Assembly (NCBI GenBank): GCA_963513935.1
Contig: OY740772.1
Span: 15,222,098-15,286,097 of the forward strand
DNA length: 64,000 bases
Reading direction: 5' to 3'
From: Aphrophora alni
Taxonomy: Eukaryota > Arthropoda > Insecta > Hemiptera > Aphrophoridae
Shown: piece after piece, positions 1 to 11,700 of the stretch
Layout of the letters: every line of letters starts with the position of its first letter
Numbering within the stretch: the first letter of the stretch is position 1
Notes under the pieces: model-generated
The model's database searches: none
Told to the model about the DNA's origin: nothing
The model's input: the letters and a program-made list of their open reading frames with translations, nothing else
Position numbers and translations under genes: made by a program

Positions 1-19
1 CACTCAGTGGGTCACTTTA

Positions 20-215
20 GTGGTACAGTACTGGTGCGGTAAGATTGAACGCGCAAGGAATGTAGAGGATTAGCAAATACTTTAGTTGATACTGAACATC
101 TCACTACTACTCTAATTAATAACATTGACTCAATGCTTTGACACGATAAATACTCCGAAATGAGTTACAACTGCTAATATGAATGCTTTTCTTAAATAAG
201 GTTTACACAACCACG
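20..215 (-). repeat. Family F repeat, inverted relative to 59905-60095
   Basis: The sequence from TAAGAATGAACGCGCAAGGAATG-like start through CATCTCACTACTACTCTAATTAATAACATTGACTCAATG matches the 60-kb copy in reverse complement over about 180 bp. Confidence 0.75.
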
Positions 216-489
216 GCCAATTTATGAATGAGATTATTTAATATTATACTACTTTACAAATAATATTTAAACATATTTTATTGTTTTTTGATACTTCTTC
301 AATAGTCAATGATAATATGATTAAAAGGGAGGAAAATATAATTAATCTTATATCAAAACAATAACAACTAATGAAAATATTATAGTCAATCACAATTTGT
401 TTAGCATTAAGCATTTTTAGTGTAATATTAAAAGCCTGTATGACTTTATTTAGAAAATAAACTACGTGCTTGGCAATTCCGAGTGACAC

Positions 490-640
490 AGCTGGATCTA
501 CATATTTTTTCACCTAGTCTTGGGTTAGATACCTCTCTTGTCAACCCTGACACTATTAGAGTATTCTAGGAGTAGTGGTCTTTATTTTATATTCTTTTCT
601 TCCTTTTACTTTATCAGGCGATGATGACCTAAAGGTTTTT
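490..640. repeat. Family D repeat
   Basis: AGCTGGATCTACATATTTTTTCA to GTCTTTATTTTATATTC to GATGATGACC is the family order. Confidence 0.55.
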
Positions 641-819
641 AGCTTTTAAATAAAAAATAAATAAAAGAATTCAACGCCATATCCGAAAAAATAACAGTAA
701 AAAGTGAAAATGAACATTGAACGTCGGATTAGTAAATCTATAGAAAATGACATTTATTTAATTAAATACAGTTTAAGCTTGATACGATTATGTCATAAAC
801 TGTGAATTCCGCGGAGCGG

Positions 820-1790
820 TCAGACGATTTTCTCAAAATCGGTTGTACAGTTTTAAAGAGACAACAAAAGGTACTGGTGGAGTCTTCAAAAAAAAGGCGG
901 TTCGTTAGTTATTGATAAAAAAAGAAAAAAATACCGGCTAGGCGGCCGATAATAAACGACAAAATTTCTCTAAATCAGCTATATCGACTCGGACCCATGT
1001 GCAAAATTGCAAGTAATAGTATATTTCATCACTATGTAGGACCAAAAGTGAAACTTTTCTATATAAGCTCAAGTTTAACGGCCGAGGCCGGAAAATGAGG
1101 GAGGATGGAAAAGCTCCTTTTGGTCCTAGTGATGAACTATATTTTTCGTTATACTGCAAACAATATAAGAAAACAATTTCACAAAAACTAAAATTTTATA
1201 ACCTACTTACCTTCAAAAGTTTGCACAAGTTTGCAGCTATAACAGCTCTTTAGTTTGTGTTAGTGGTACTCTAATTATAACGATGGCAACAGGTGTTTTA
1301 ACGGTTATTTACAATCGAGAGTATCGGTTGTTTTAATAGGTGCTTTACAATCGTTAATTAATTCGTATAAACTAAGTAACAGCTGATGACCTCGACCTCA
1401 GCTGATGTTTTTAGGTCCATGGACTAAAAAGAACAACTTTAGCATCTCAATGCATGTGTTAAAAACAGCTGTTTTTGATGCAGTATAACGAAAAAAATAT
1501 TACGGTTCAGGAATAATTGACAAAAACCAAAAATGAAACTTAACCGACGTCAGTAAAAGCTCAATTTTAATCAAATACGATTTACACGTTTAGGGTGCAA
1601 GCAAAGTAAGTTTACACCCTATTTGAAGTTATGTTTTTCTTTTTTAAAACATTGATTCAATTTCATTTTTGGACTGTGAACTACCGAATTGATATTTTTG
1701 GTGACAAATACTTTTAGTTGATTTTATTCACTTTAGAGATGAGTAAGGAAGAAATTTTGTGCAATGTTTTTGCACATCATCTTTTTTTAT
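820..1790 (-). repeat. Family A repeat, reversed and interrupted
   Basis: ATTTTCTCAAAATCGG (826-842) and the reversed left end GAGATGAGTAAGGAAGAAATTTTGTGCAATG (1736-1767) mark the copy. The middle is diverged. Confidence 0.5.
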
Positions 1791-2270
1791 ACTAGAAAGT
1801 AATAGATCTACCAGTAATTCGTTAATCGACTGATTATAAAGTGACTTAATTATATAAGATATTGAGGATGTTGTTTTTCGTCCTCGACTCAACTCTGTAC
1901 ACAAACGCAGCGCTAGTCAATGATAATTCATTATTTGTTTAAATTCATGTCTAGCAATGCAGGCACTTCGATTTAATAGCAACACAGTGCAAGGCATTTG
2001 TGTTTAAGAAACAAAATTTGTTTCTTCTAAATGAGCATGTTCTGTGAGTGCAATTGTATTTCCGATGTTTCAACTATAAAATGTCATAACGTATAACAGA
2101 AGTTAAAAAGTATTTAGCAGTCTTATTTCATTAAGGTTAGTTATGGAAGGTTCCAAAGGTAAGTGATAACTTTTTAAGGATCTGTTCAAGAAGAGGAACG
2201 TCGCTCGTAAACAATTTTCTATTTACAGACAAAAAAAACAGACAGAACAGTCTTTCCTAAATTGTTAACA
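1790..2270. other. No recognised feature
   Basis: AT-rich sequence between family A fragments. I see no splice-flanked open frame on either strand. Confidence 0.5.
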
Positions 2271-2275
2271 CTTGA

Positions 2276-2513
2276 GCAAATAATTTGATCAAAATAGTTA
2301 AGGCCGATTGAAAAATATCGTATTTTATTTTCTTATGGCACCCTACATCAAATTTGATTAAAATCTGTTGTTGCGTTAGGCTGTAGTGCACTGCACATAT
2401 GATAGATAGGCTGACATCATTCCAAAAACTATTTTTTCGACTTGGGAAAGCTCAAAAACAAATTTCAACTCTCACATAACTTTCTCTATACTACGTATAT
2501 GTGAAAAGTAAAA
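2276..2513 (+). repeat. Family A repeat, right-end fragment
   Basis: It contains the family A blocks ATCAAATTTGATTAAAATC and the right end ACTTTCTCTATACTACGTATATGTGA. Family A is defined here by a left end like ACATTGCACAAACTTTCTCAC, a middle with TTTTGAGAAATTACGTCTTTT, and this right end. Confidence 0.65.
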
Positions 2514-3214
2514 GTGTGTGATAAAAATATTGAAAAGTAAATATTTTGTAACCGTAGAATCTGAAGCATGTACAGAACCGTGTCAAATTTGAACTCAGAG
2601 CGGTTTAAAATTACATAAATATCACCAGTTTTATAAAAATAAAATAGCAATTCACAATTTGATAAATTTAGACACAAGACTTATTTTTACCGAATGTTTA
2701 AAGTTATTTTAAACATAATCAATCAGCGATATTTTGTATTGTATAATGTTCTCATGTTATGTTCCCTTCAGGCCATTGTTGAAAGCTAATGTGAACGACA
2801 TTAAGAGAATTTCCACTTAATTCTTTATTTAAAATACAACAAGGAAATGTTAAGCCATTATGACATGATTGTGGTCTGGTTGTAAGATAACAAAACTAAT
2901 ACAAACCACAAAGATGTTAAAGTTTATTGCGAATTAACAGAACGTGCTAAATGGGCTGTGGAAAAATTGAGTTAATATCAGAAAAGAAATATAGAAGGCT
3001 TACACTTGTAATCCACAGTCGAGAACTTCCTCATTGTAGTCTAGAGTAGTTTATTAGAGTAAACAACAAAGAAAAAAAAATTACGTTAAATTTTTTAAGG
3101 AAATTAATGTTTGCTGGGAAAATATTTAATTGTGTTTAAAACGAATATGTAATTAATTATAAAGTAACAAGAACCCAGTTAATTGCAGCTACAGTTCGTA
3201 ACATTTAGCTTGAA

Positions 3215-3815
3215 CTCTGTCATTGAGATGCGCAGTCGTCTCTGAGCAGGTTGGTGTAGTGGGGGAAACACTGAGCTTAGTCTTGCAGTGAGTTTTGTAC
3301 TGTGCGTTTCGTAATTATACGTGCATTTCAAAAACATTGGTTTGTTGTGTTGTGATGGAAAGGTGAAAACGGCAGGAAGAAAGGTGAGAGTAAAGGCTTT
3401 TATGAAAAAAGAAGCCGAAAACGGAGAGGCTATTATTTAAGGAATATGAACTTAAATACCAAATTTAATAAAAATCAATCGTAGTACTAGAAAGTTTTTT
3501 AAATCTAAGCTTTTAGGAAATATTCCGGCATTTTGAAATTTAAGTGATTTTTCTGGTTAGTAAATTTATCTAATTGTTTGTAAATCTGAGACTAAATGTG
3601 AAATTGAAAAACTATTAATTTTTTGAAAATAGGGAGCTATTTTGAAATTTTTATAACAATTTTTTGGTTAAAAAGTTTGTCCAATTGTTTCTAAACAAAA
3701 CAAAGACGACAAACAGAAGATACGGCAACATGACAAACGTTGACAGCGGAATGGAGCTGAGTCAATGTCTTTATCAGCAGTAGTAGTTATGACAATTACT
3801 TCTCCGCCTACACAT
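3215..3815. repeat. Family C dispersed repeat, copy 1
   Basis: About 600 bp is shared in direct orientation with 42400-43010. Landmarks are GAGATGCGCAGTCGTC, GTGTAGTGGGGGAAACACT, AACATTGGTTTGTTGTGTTG and AGCGGAATGGAGCTGAGTCA. No open frame is conserved between the copies. Confidence 0.75.
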
Positions 3816-4379
3816 TACGAACTGTACAATAGATACGATGCCTTACGTGTGCAGTGCAGTCTACCATATTTTTACATTATAGATTCATTGAAAAACTGTT
3901 ATAATTAATTGTTCCTTATTGTTCTTTATATACTTCATATATTTTAAATAAGAATTTTTTTTCATACTCAATATTAAACCTAAGAATTAACTATGAATAA
4001 TGCTAACGGAATTTATAAAAACAGAAACACTATTTAACGAATAATTTAACAGCCTGTTAAATGATTAACGAACGTTGGGCATACCTTAACACGATAATAA
4101 TAATAATTTTTATCGTATTTTACTTTCACACATATATACAGAGTGATTGATACAGGTGTGACCACTGTTTTATTCGATAAGTACAAGAGTTACAGAAACT
4201 TTAACTTCAGGATTTTTTTTGAGTTTAACTAAAGGTATTAAACAATTTTTCATATCACCCGCTATTTTTCCAATATGGTGGTCAGTTCTACATTTTTCTA
4301 TAAGAGTTCCTACTTTTTATGATTTTTGATAGAACACATTGTTTTAAGATTTTTTTATTCTTGAATATTGTTCGATATC

Positions 4380-4930
4380 TCTAACCGTTTAAACTGACAA
4401 GACGATAAATCCTATACTTTTCAAATGTTGCATTTATATTCTTTATATTGTCTCATATATAGGAAAAATATAACTGTAACAAAAATGACCTTGGGGTAGT
4501 TATATTTTTTTAAATATGCGTGGGATATCAAATAAAACAAAAAGTTATTCGGACTAAGAATATTTATGTTTATTTGATGACAAAATAATATGTTGGCCGT
4601 AGGCCAAATTAAAATTGCCAGATATTATGTCCTCCCGTCTAACATGAACACAAAGTAACCTAAAAATGCAAAAACAAAAATATTTGTATTCGAAATTTGT
4701 ATTTGTAGTTGTAGTGCGAAATCATATATTATAACTTTTGTATGACGACAATTAACCACGCAATAAGAAATTCGTAGCGTTTAAGTTTTAAAAGCAGTTT
4801 TTGTGAGTTGTGAGACAAACAATTCAATAACCATTAAAAGATGAATTGTATTTTCATTGATTTCTCTTTATTAGGGTCTGTACGTAAAACTAACAATATA
4901 AACTGCTGATTAAAAGATTTCGTCTCTATA
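4380..4930 (+). repeat. Family B repeat, copy 1
   Basis: Landmarks are ATTGTCTCATATATAGGAAAAATATAAC, AACAAAAAGTTATTCGGACTAAGAATAT, GACAAAATAATATGTTGG and ATATTATAACTTTTGTATGACGACAATTAACCACGC. It is non-coding. Confidence 0.65.
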
Positions 4931-6070
4931 ATAATAACTGTCCTTAAATCGCAAGGTTTTAGTACACGTTTAACACTATTATTTGTCAGAAGATAACATA
5001 TTATTGCCTGTTAAATTTACAAACGTTTTTATTACGTGTTAAAATATGATTAATATAATAAATGTGTCTTTAGTTGAAAGTAATTACAAAAAACTACACA
5101 TACACTCTGACAAATATAAATAAAAATTACATGTTAAGATGAACAAAATTAAACTTTCCACGATTATAAAAAAAAAAACGCAGGAAAAAACAAACATGAT
5201 ATTATACCCATCAAAATCCAATCCACTTTACCCCTAGCACCACCTCCTTCTCCTAATTAGAATATATTAGTTTCTTTATATTGTACTTATTTTTATTTGC
5301 AAGGATATGTCTGTTGGTTGGTTAATTTTCTTCGTAAATCTTGTTTTGTTGTATGTATGACTTGGCGCAGATTAAATGTAGGCCTATACGTATTAAAAAG
5401 GTACTATGGAGTTTTTATAAGTCATGCATATTAACTATGGATTTTTTTTTTTTAATATAGGTACAAACTAATAGCTGAATAAATTATTGATTAGTTTACC
5501 TATCAGAAGGATGTGCTTGCCTTAACCTACATTTATCTTTATTTTAATATATGTATAAAATTTGCAGTAAATTTTAGTGGTAATGCCTAAATGTGAGTTT
5601 TTGTTTATTTCTTCTTATTTTTATTCAAGGGTTATTTAGAGTTTTGTTTGGTATATAAGTATAGTGATTTGGTCTATTTAGGGTGTTAAGTTAGTGTTAT
5701 TTATTTTATCTTTTATATAACTGTAAACTCCTATTGTTTTTTTTTCTTTTTCTTTCTTTGTTAATTAATTTGTAAAGCTTGCTACTCTGGCAGACGGCCT
5801 CGGCTATGCCATTATGCATTGGTTATAATTGAGCAAAATATATAATTATTTTATTTTCGTTTATGCACAATAACGTATTATTAATTTTTTAGATTTAATA
5901 AATGCATTTTTTATATTATTATTATTATTATTATTATTACTATGGAATTTTAAGGTAAATTAATTATTTTGAATTCAAAACAATGTATTATATAAACGAA
6001 CTTACATTTTTTTTTTTTTATATATTTTATTAAAAATCCGATTTAAAAATCAGTTATAAATACTATTTAT
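4930..6070. other. AT-rich, no recognised gene
   Basis: Long T- and A-runs, an (ATT)n tract and no usable open frame. It lies in the presumed first intron of the minus-strand secreted-protein gene. Confidence 0.5.
5915..5939. repeat. (ATT)n microsatellite
   Basis: Eight ATT units in AT-rich DNA. Confidence 0.9.
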
Positions 6071-6960
6071 GTACGAGTAAAAACCAAAAATTTCACTTGT
6101 CTGTCTGTCTATAAGTCTCAACCCGGCTACACAGAAAAGACTATAAATCTTTGCATTTATACTCTTTGTATTGTCTCATTTAGGAAAAAAATATAGCAGT
6201 AACGAACAAAAATGACCTTGGAGCAGTGTAACAAATATTATCGTATTGTAAAACTTTTTTATGTTATGTGTGGGGTATGAAATAAAACTAAAAGTTATTC
6301 TGATTAGGAATATGTACGTTTATTTGACGAAAAAAATTAATATGTTGGCGCTAGGGCAAAAAGTGTCAGATATCATGTCCCTCCGTCTCTAACTTAAACA
6401 CGCTTGACTTAAAAATTTGAAAAAAAAAAAAAAAATTGCATTCGACATTAAATCGCAGTACGAAATCATATATTATAGTTTTTTTTAATACAACTTGATT
6501 TAACCACACATTAAGAAATGCGTTGCGTATAAGTTTTAAAAACAGTTTTTTCTAAGATGAGAGACAACAATTCAATAGTCATTGAAATGGATTGCATTTT
6601 CATTGATTTCTATTTATCAGAGAAATTTTACGCGCGTCTCTCTGTCTGTAAGTCACAACCAGTCTATACAGACAATAAATCCTATATTTTCAAACTTTGC
6701 ATTTATATTCTTTGTATTGTCTCACATACAGGAAAAAATATAACAGTAATAAAAAAACTACCTGGGGTAGTTAAGAGAAAAAAACCTAACGAATTGAAAA
6801 TATTATGTGTGGGGTATCAAATAAAACTATAAATTATTCTGATTAAGAATGTGTTTGTTTATTTGATGAGGAAATTAATATGTTGAGGTTAGGCCGCTTA
6901 AAAACCTTCGATTTTATAAAAATAGTTGTACCTATATGCCTAAATCGCGTGGTTTTAGCA
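6070..6960 (+). repeat. Family B repeat, tandem double copy
   Basis: The blocks GTCTGTCTATAAGTC-CAACC, TTTGCATTTATA-TCTTTGTATTGTCTCA and GTGTGGGGTAT-AAATAAAACTA each occur twice (about 6110-6300 and 6645-6835). The 91-codon open frame here is repeat sequence, not a gene. Confidence 0.65.
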
Positions 6961-7480
6961 CTCACTTGACCTTTTTATTTATATGATCAGTTTCCTGACT
7001 ATTTAAAATCAATCAATTCAGTAAAGCTTACATATAAAATTGTTTACATAAAGTTTGGTTGTTAGGGCCGTGGAAAGTTGAGCATATGTTAAGGGTTTTG
7101 TTGTAGGGATTGCAAGTGAAATTGTGTGAAATAAGATAATTGAAGAATATTTTAATTTTAATATTTAAAAAATTCCTTATCCCTTTCTTTTTCTTTTTAA
7201 ATTTTAATTTTGTAAAATTAACTCCAAAACAGGTTTTATCTCTGGAGTATCTAAATTTTACAGGACATAGTACATTTCTTTTTGCTTTGTTGATTTTTCT
7301 GTTAACCTCTTAGTATTTTAAGAGTATGTTGTTATTTTGTTTTTATATTACTTTTTATTGAATTATACTGTCTTAGCGTATCTAGTCTTGTAAAATAGAT
7401 AATTTAAAAAAAAATGATTAGGCATTACTTTAAAAAAGTTTCTTTTCTTTTTTTTAATAGAATTAACACACATAAAAAAA

Positions 7481-7890
7481 ACATTGCAAAAACGTTCTCA
7501 CTCGCTGATCCCTAAATCTATCTATCCTTCACCAAAAATGTCTGTTCGGTAAAATGAACTTTGATGACGTTTTAAAAAAAAACATTTAAATAGGCTAGAG
7601 CTTACAATTTTTTCGCTTATCATAAACGTCTTCTCGGTGTAAATAATTTTATTAAAATCTAGGTTTTAATGATGGTGGATAAGATTATTTATTCCTGACT
7701 CTTGATTTTTTTCCTTGAAATTATGCACAGGTTGAGTCATTATATTTATATTTTACACAAATTTCAACAATATCGATAGAGCCGATTTTGAGAAATTACG
7801 TCTTCTATAACAGCCCTACGTCAGATTTTTATTTTTCGCCGATAACTTAGGAACCGGTATTTTTTAGAGATGGACCCTCAGGGGCTCGTT
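7481..7890 (+). repeat. Family A repeat, left half
   Basis: The left end ACATTGCAAAAACGTTCTCACTCGC is at about 7481; CGATTTTGAGAAATTACGTCTTCTATAACAGCC follows at 7784. A family D unit lies directly to the right. Confidence 0.65.
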
Positions 7891-7904
7891 TTAGTGAGTA
7901 CGGA

Positions 7905-8085
7905 CATGGCAATCCCAAGGGACCTAGCTGGATCTACACCTTTTTTCATTAGATCTTTCCTATCCGGTTTCTTTTGATTAAATCTTGTACTTTTCCGACC
8001 CTAACGATATTTGAAGGCAAAATTATTTTATATTCTTTTTTTATGATGATGATTATGATTGAGAAATTTTTCGATTTTTAAACAA
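7905..8085. repeat. Family D repeat
   Basis: GCAATCCCAAGGGACCTAGCTGGATCTACACC to a TGATGATGATTATGATTGAGAA end, same orientation as the 490-640 copy. Confidence 0.6.
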
Positions 8086-8422
8086 TGAGAAATAAATTGA
8101 GAGAGATATTTGGATCTTTAGAGGTCTGTATAATTTTTTTTTTAATTTGTAAATCAGCTGTCCTTAAAATTTGAGTTATCAAACAAATGAAAAAAAGACC
8201 AAATATATATTCAAAATATGTCTACATACGACCTTGTTTTGTCTTTAGAACACTGTTCATTCCAAAACCAATTTTTAAAAGACTTAGAAACCCCAAAATT
8301 AATATATCCTTAAATAAAAACAATATGACTTCGTTTATATATATAGAATAAAAATAGATAAAGTTCACAGCAAAATGACCGTCTACCAACAAAGTTTTCA
8401 TAAAATAACAAACAAAACTCAC

Positions 8423-8598
8423 CCCAAATCATCCCCATGAGCAATAACAGATGTCTCCTTTGCGGTTACTCCGTTAAAATGTACCAATTTTTCAGTTTCA
8501 CCATCCTTCAACGCATCAAAAGAAATAAAGTTATGTATATTAGCAACAGAAACACCACATAAGATCAATACGATCAAAGTCCTAATAAGAGACACCAT
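8423..8598 (-). CDS. First coding exon of a secreted protein of unknown family (5' partial gene)
   Basis: Reading the minus strand, ATG at 8598-8596 opens 58 codons plus two bases before a GTGAGT donor (8422-8417). Residues 1-19 (MVSLIRTLIVLILCGVSVA) are a good signal peptide with likely cleavage after VA. The mature start NIHNFISFDALKDGE is polar, and the exon ends near AHGDDLG. I do not recognise the family. The splice phase is 2. Reading on past the donor gives an AT-rich, low-complexity tail and a stop at 8222, as expected for intron. No convincing second exon appears between 8416 and 1, so the first intron probably exceeds 8.4 kb. A TATA/initiator pair lies about 270 bp upstream of the ATG. 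Confidence 0.65.
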
Positions 8599-8865
8599 TC
8601 TAAAGTGATCGAACAGAATATATTTTTACAAAGTCCAAAATGAAAACATTATCAAAAAAGTAATTTCATAGTTGCACAATTATTCCAACTGCTTAACACT
8701 TAAAACTGATGTTTTATTTAGTTCCTTATGAATTATAAAAAACACTAAAACACACAAAAACAAAATAAAATTAAAACACAATCATTTTGTTTACGAGATG
8801 TTTTACGTAAAACTTCAACTTTTCAACAATGACAGACTTCAACACAAGCGCGCGGGGATTGGTCG

Positions 8866-8903
8866 ACTGGTAGAACTTTGCCAAGTACTAATGATATATA
8901 AAG
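8866..8903 (-). promoter_or_regulatory. TATA box plus initiator for the minus-strand secreted-protein gene
   Basis: On the minus strand TATATAT begins at 8900 and an arthropod-type initiator CCAGTCG has its A at 8868, a spacing of 32 bp, close to the optimum. A CCAAT box (minus strand, 8972-8968) lies about 100 bp upstream. The predicted 5' UTR is about 270 bases. TATATAAAG can also be read on the plus strand, but no plus-strand coding exon follows. Confidence 0.5.
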
Positions 8904-9159
8904 AGCTCCTGGCGGGCAGTCTAAGAACTATACTACCAGTCTATCGCGTGATACTAACGTTTCTTTGATTGGCTAAAATCTTAACGATACTTTTACTGGT
9001 GTTTCAACAATGTGGCGTGATAACTCGTAGGTACTATGCGTCGTTTGCGAAATGATATCAATTCAAAGAATGTGTAGTTATGGTTAATTTGATTGCGCAT
9101 ATCTTTGGCGCAAGAGGAAATGTTCTGTATAAGACCAGGTTTGTGAATCGGAGTTTGAT

Positions 9160-9830
9160 ACTCAATCAAAAGTGAAATATAACAATGGACGCTGTCTTCA
9201 AAAAAAAATTAAATAAGGGTTTAAACTTGTGTCATAAACAAATCCTCAGCGAAAAATATATTTATTAAAATCGATGTATAAAGATGGTCGAGGGTCATTT
9301 TATTTTTTGATATTTACTCGTGAACTCTAATATTTTTTTATTTACGATTTTGCGAACAATTTTTGGTCATATATCTTTACATTTTAGAAAATCGGTAAAG
9401 TCAATTTTGAGAAATATTTCTTTTATAACAGCCAAATTGCGGGTTTTTGTTTAGTACAGATTGGAACCCGGGATGTTTGGCTACGTAATGGCTAATACGT
9501 TATGTTTCATTGTTTTATTTTGAGCCAAATTTAAGAAAATCGTAATTTTGTGTCATTACCTTTTGGCAGCTACTCAAAAATTTTGAATGATCAAAAAAGT
9601 GGGGGGGGGGAAATCCCGAGACCAAAATATACCCCACATATCAAATTTGATTAAAATCTGTCCACGCGTTTTTGAACATATGACAGACGACTGACACAGT
9701 GAAACACAGACATTCTAAAAAAAGTATTTTTGTAGGGGACCATTAAACGGGACCACAATATATTTGAAATTGATTTTTTGAGCTATAATATAGCTTTATA
9801 TCACATAGTTCATAAACTAACTTAGAAATC
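9160..9830 (+). repeat. Family A repeat
   Basis: The order is GGACGCTGTCTTCAAAAA, then TCAATTTTGAGAAATATTTCTTTTATAACAGCC, then ATCAAATTTGATTAAAATCTGTCCACGCGT, then a truncated right end. A G10 run sits at 9601-9610. Confidence 0.65.
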
Positions 9831-9855
9831 TCAAGTAGATAATGTAGTAAAAAAA

Positions 9856-10200
9856 CAATGCTCTAAGATTTTTACATCAAGAAATCGCAAGAGTTACTAC
9901 ACCCTTTCCACACTTTTAACAGCTTACTATGGCATTATTCATCCCCACCTGAGCTATGAAATCATTGTCTGGGGTGATTCGTCTCTTCATCAGATTAACA
10001 GACTCTTATAGCTGTAATATAATAGATTTGTTGCTGGAGTGACTTGTTGCGTTTTGGGTTTTGGATATTCTGACACTTTCGTGTAATTACGTTTTTAAAC
10101 TAATATTATATATAAAGTTCAAGAGACAACATTCTGATCAAAGAGGGGCATAACTATGATTCAGAAATGATTTGCGATCACGCTAACATAGGCTGAGGAA
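9856..10200 (+). mobile_element. LINE ORF2 tail fragment
   Basis: Plus-strand frames give NALRFLHQEIAR, then TLLTAYYGIIHPHLSYEIIVWG, then IAGVTCC-like sequence, then IKEGHNYDSE. These fit the post-RT region of CR1/Jockey-type LINEs (LKTAYYGLFHPHLSYGI-LWG, AVR-I-G, then -HSYETR-). Stops and one frameshift break it. A family A copy ends just before it (9830) and a foldback element starts just after it (10219). Confidence 0.65.
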
Positions 10201-10218
10201 ATGTATAAAGTTACCATC

Positions 10219-10783
10219 TAAAGCCGGAGCGTCCCACGAAGAGGTCACTATTTTTGAATTAATATGTCGAACATATGGAAAACTCTACAAACTTGCCGCT
10301 TTACAGTTATGTTATATAGATATGTAAAAAAGTGCCCTCGAGTTTATTTTTTATGGTTAATCAAAACAAAATGGCGGAATGTCAAATTAATGGTACGTTT
10401 TCACCAAAACGATTTTATTTGCAAAACCTTTACAACTTGACATCAAGAACATGTGTAAAACTTAAACTAATAAAGAAAAGTAATGAAAAATGACAGTTAT
10501 AAACTATTAATAATCAAAATTTGACTTTTATTCGAATTGATCAACTCGAGATTCAACAAATATCAATGCATATTTTAATTGTTTGCATTCCAGAAGATTA
10601 ATGTTCTTTTTTTTATTCCGCCATTTTGTTTTGATTGACCATAAAAATAATGAAACTCGAGGGATACTTTTTTTTTACATATCTATGTAATTAATAGTAA
10701 AGTGTCAAATTTGTAGAGTGATTCATATGTCTGGCATATTAATTCAAAAATAGAGATCTCTTTGTGGGACACCCGGTGTAACA
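10219..10783. mobile_element. Foldback element, ~160-bp inverted arms and 235-bp centre
   Basis: Left arm 10221-10378 and right arm 10616-10780 are reverse complements at clearly high identity (shared GTCCCAC, TTTTTGAATTAATATG, ATAGATATGTAAAAAA, CCCTCGAGTTT and CAAAACAAAATGGCGGAAT). The centre is AT-rich and non-coding. The outer ends read as ACCGGGTGTCCCAC. No transposase is encoded, so it would be non-autonomous. Confidence 0.8.
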
Positions 10784-11039
10784 AACTCCCTGTTTCTCTA
10801 AAAATGTTTAAAAGTTTTAAACCATTCAGGAATTCCAAAGACGACTTTTGTTGTCCAAGTCCTTTTACTCTGTAGGGAGGGGGGGGATTCTCGACCATTG
10901 AGACATCACAATTGCAAGTTATTGAATGTAAATTGTATTATTGTATATCACTTTGAAGCTGCATATAAAATATATTTTCAAAGTATTTAAGCGGCAATTT
11001 TCCACATTTTTTTTTTTAATTACTCGTGTGTTATAACAC

Positions 11040-11700
11040 TAAGTTAAACAGAAATTTGGAGATTTCAGTTCTACGTGTAATGGTACCAACCCGGTACGAT
11101 TTGTCACCGTAAAGAGGTGTCTCCACGACGACAAATAGCGAAGCTATTGTGAAAAATGTAATTTCCAACTTTTCTTCTCAAGAAAATTTGATATTCGAGT
11201 AGGTAGTAGATCCGGCAGGACTGAGTCACCTATATGGATGTTAGTTCATATAAATACAGATTCGAGGATCGCCAAGGTCGAGACACTGGCATGAGCGAAG
11301 CGAGTATAAACTTTTAACATATACACTTCTACGAGGCACGTTAGGATATAGGTTTACAAAATGTGTCTAACAACTGTTTTAAACAAACTTACCCTACTGG
11401 ATAAAAGACACCTTGATATACCTATTTAACATTTCCTGTATGGGTCATGATACCCACTTTTAAAGGATCCCGAAGAACCGAGTCATCGACACGAGCGTAG
11501 CGATTGGATTTTCCTTCAAACGTGTACAACTTGGAAGCTCGTCAAGGCCGAACACTGACACGAGCAAAGCGAGTGGAGACTTTTTACTATGTACACATCT
11601 ACATGAAGAAAGTTGTGATATACACAATTATAAGGTTCAGAAACCCTACCTGATAAGACAATTTAACATTAAAGAAACCAATTATTGGGCGTTACATAAT
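11040..11700. repeat. Family E repeats, at least two units
   Basis: ACACTGGCATGAGCGAAGCGAGT (11280), TCGACACGAGCGTAGCGATTGG (11488) and ACACTGACACGAGCAAAGCGAGTGG (11553) mark repeated units. Each is followed by ACAACTGTTTTAAACAAACT- or AATTTAACATT-type sequence. Related units occur at 38260-38470 and, reversed, at 48180-48240. Confidence 0.55.

Noticed and set aside
6557..6832. 91-codon plus-strand open frame
   Set aside because: It lies entirely in a family B repeat; the other copies do not keep it open.
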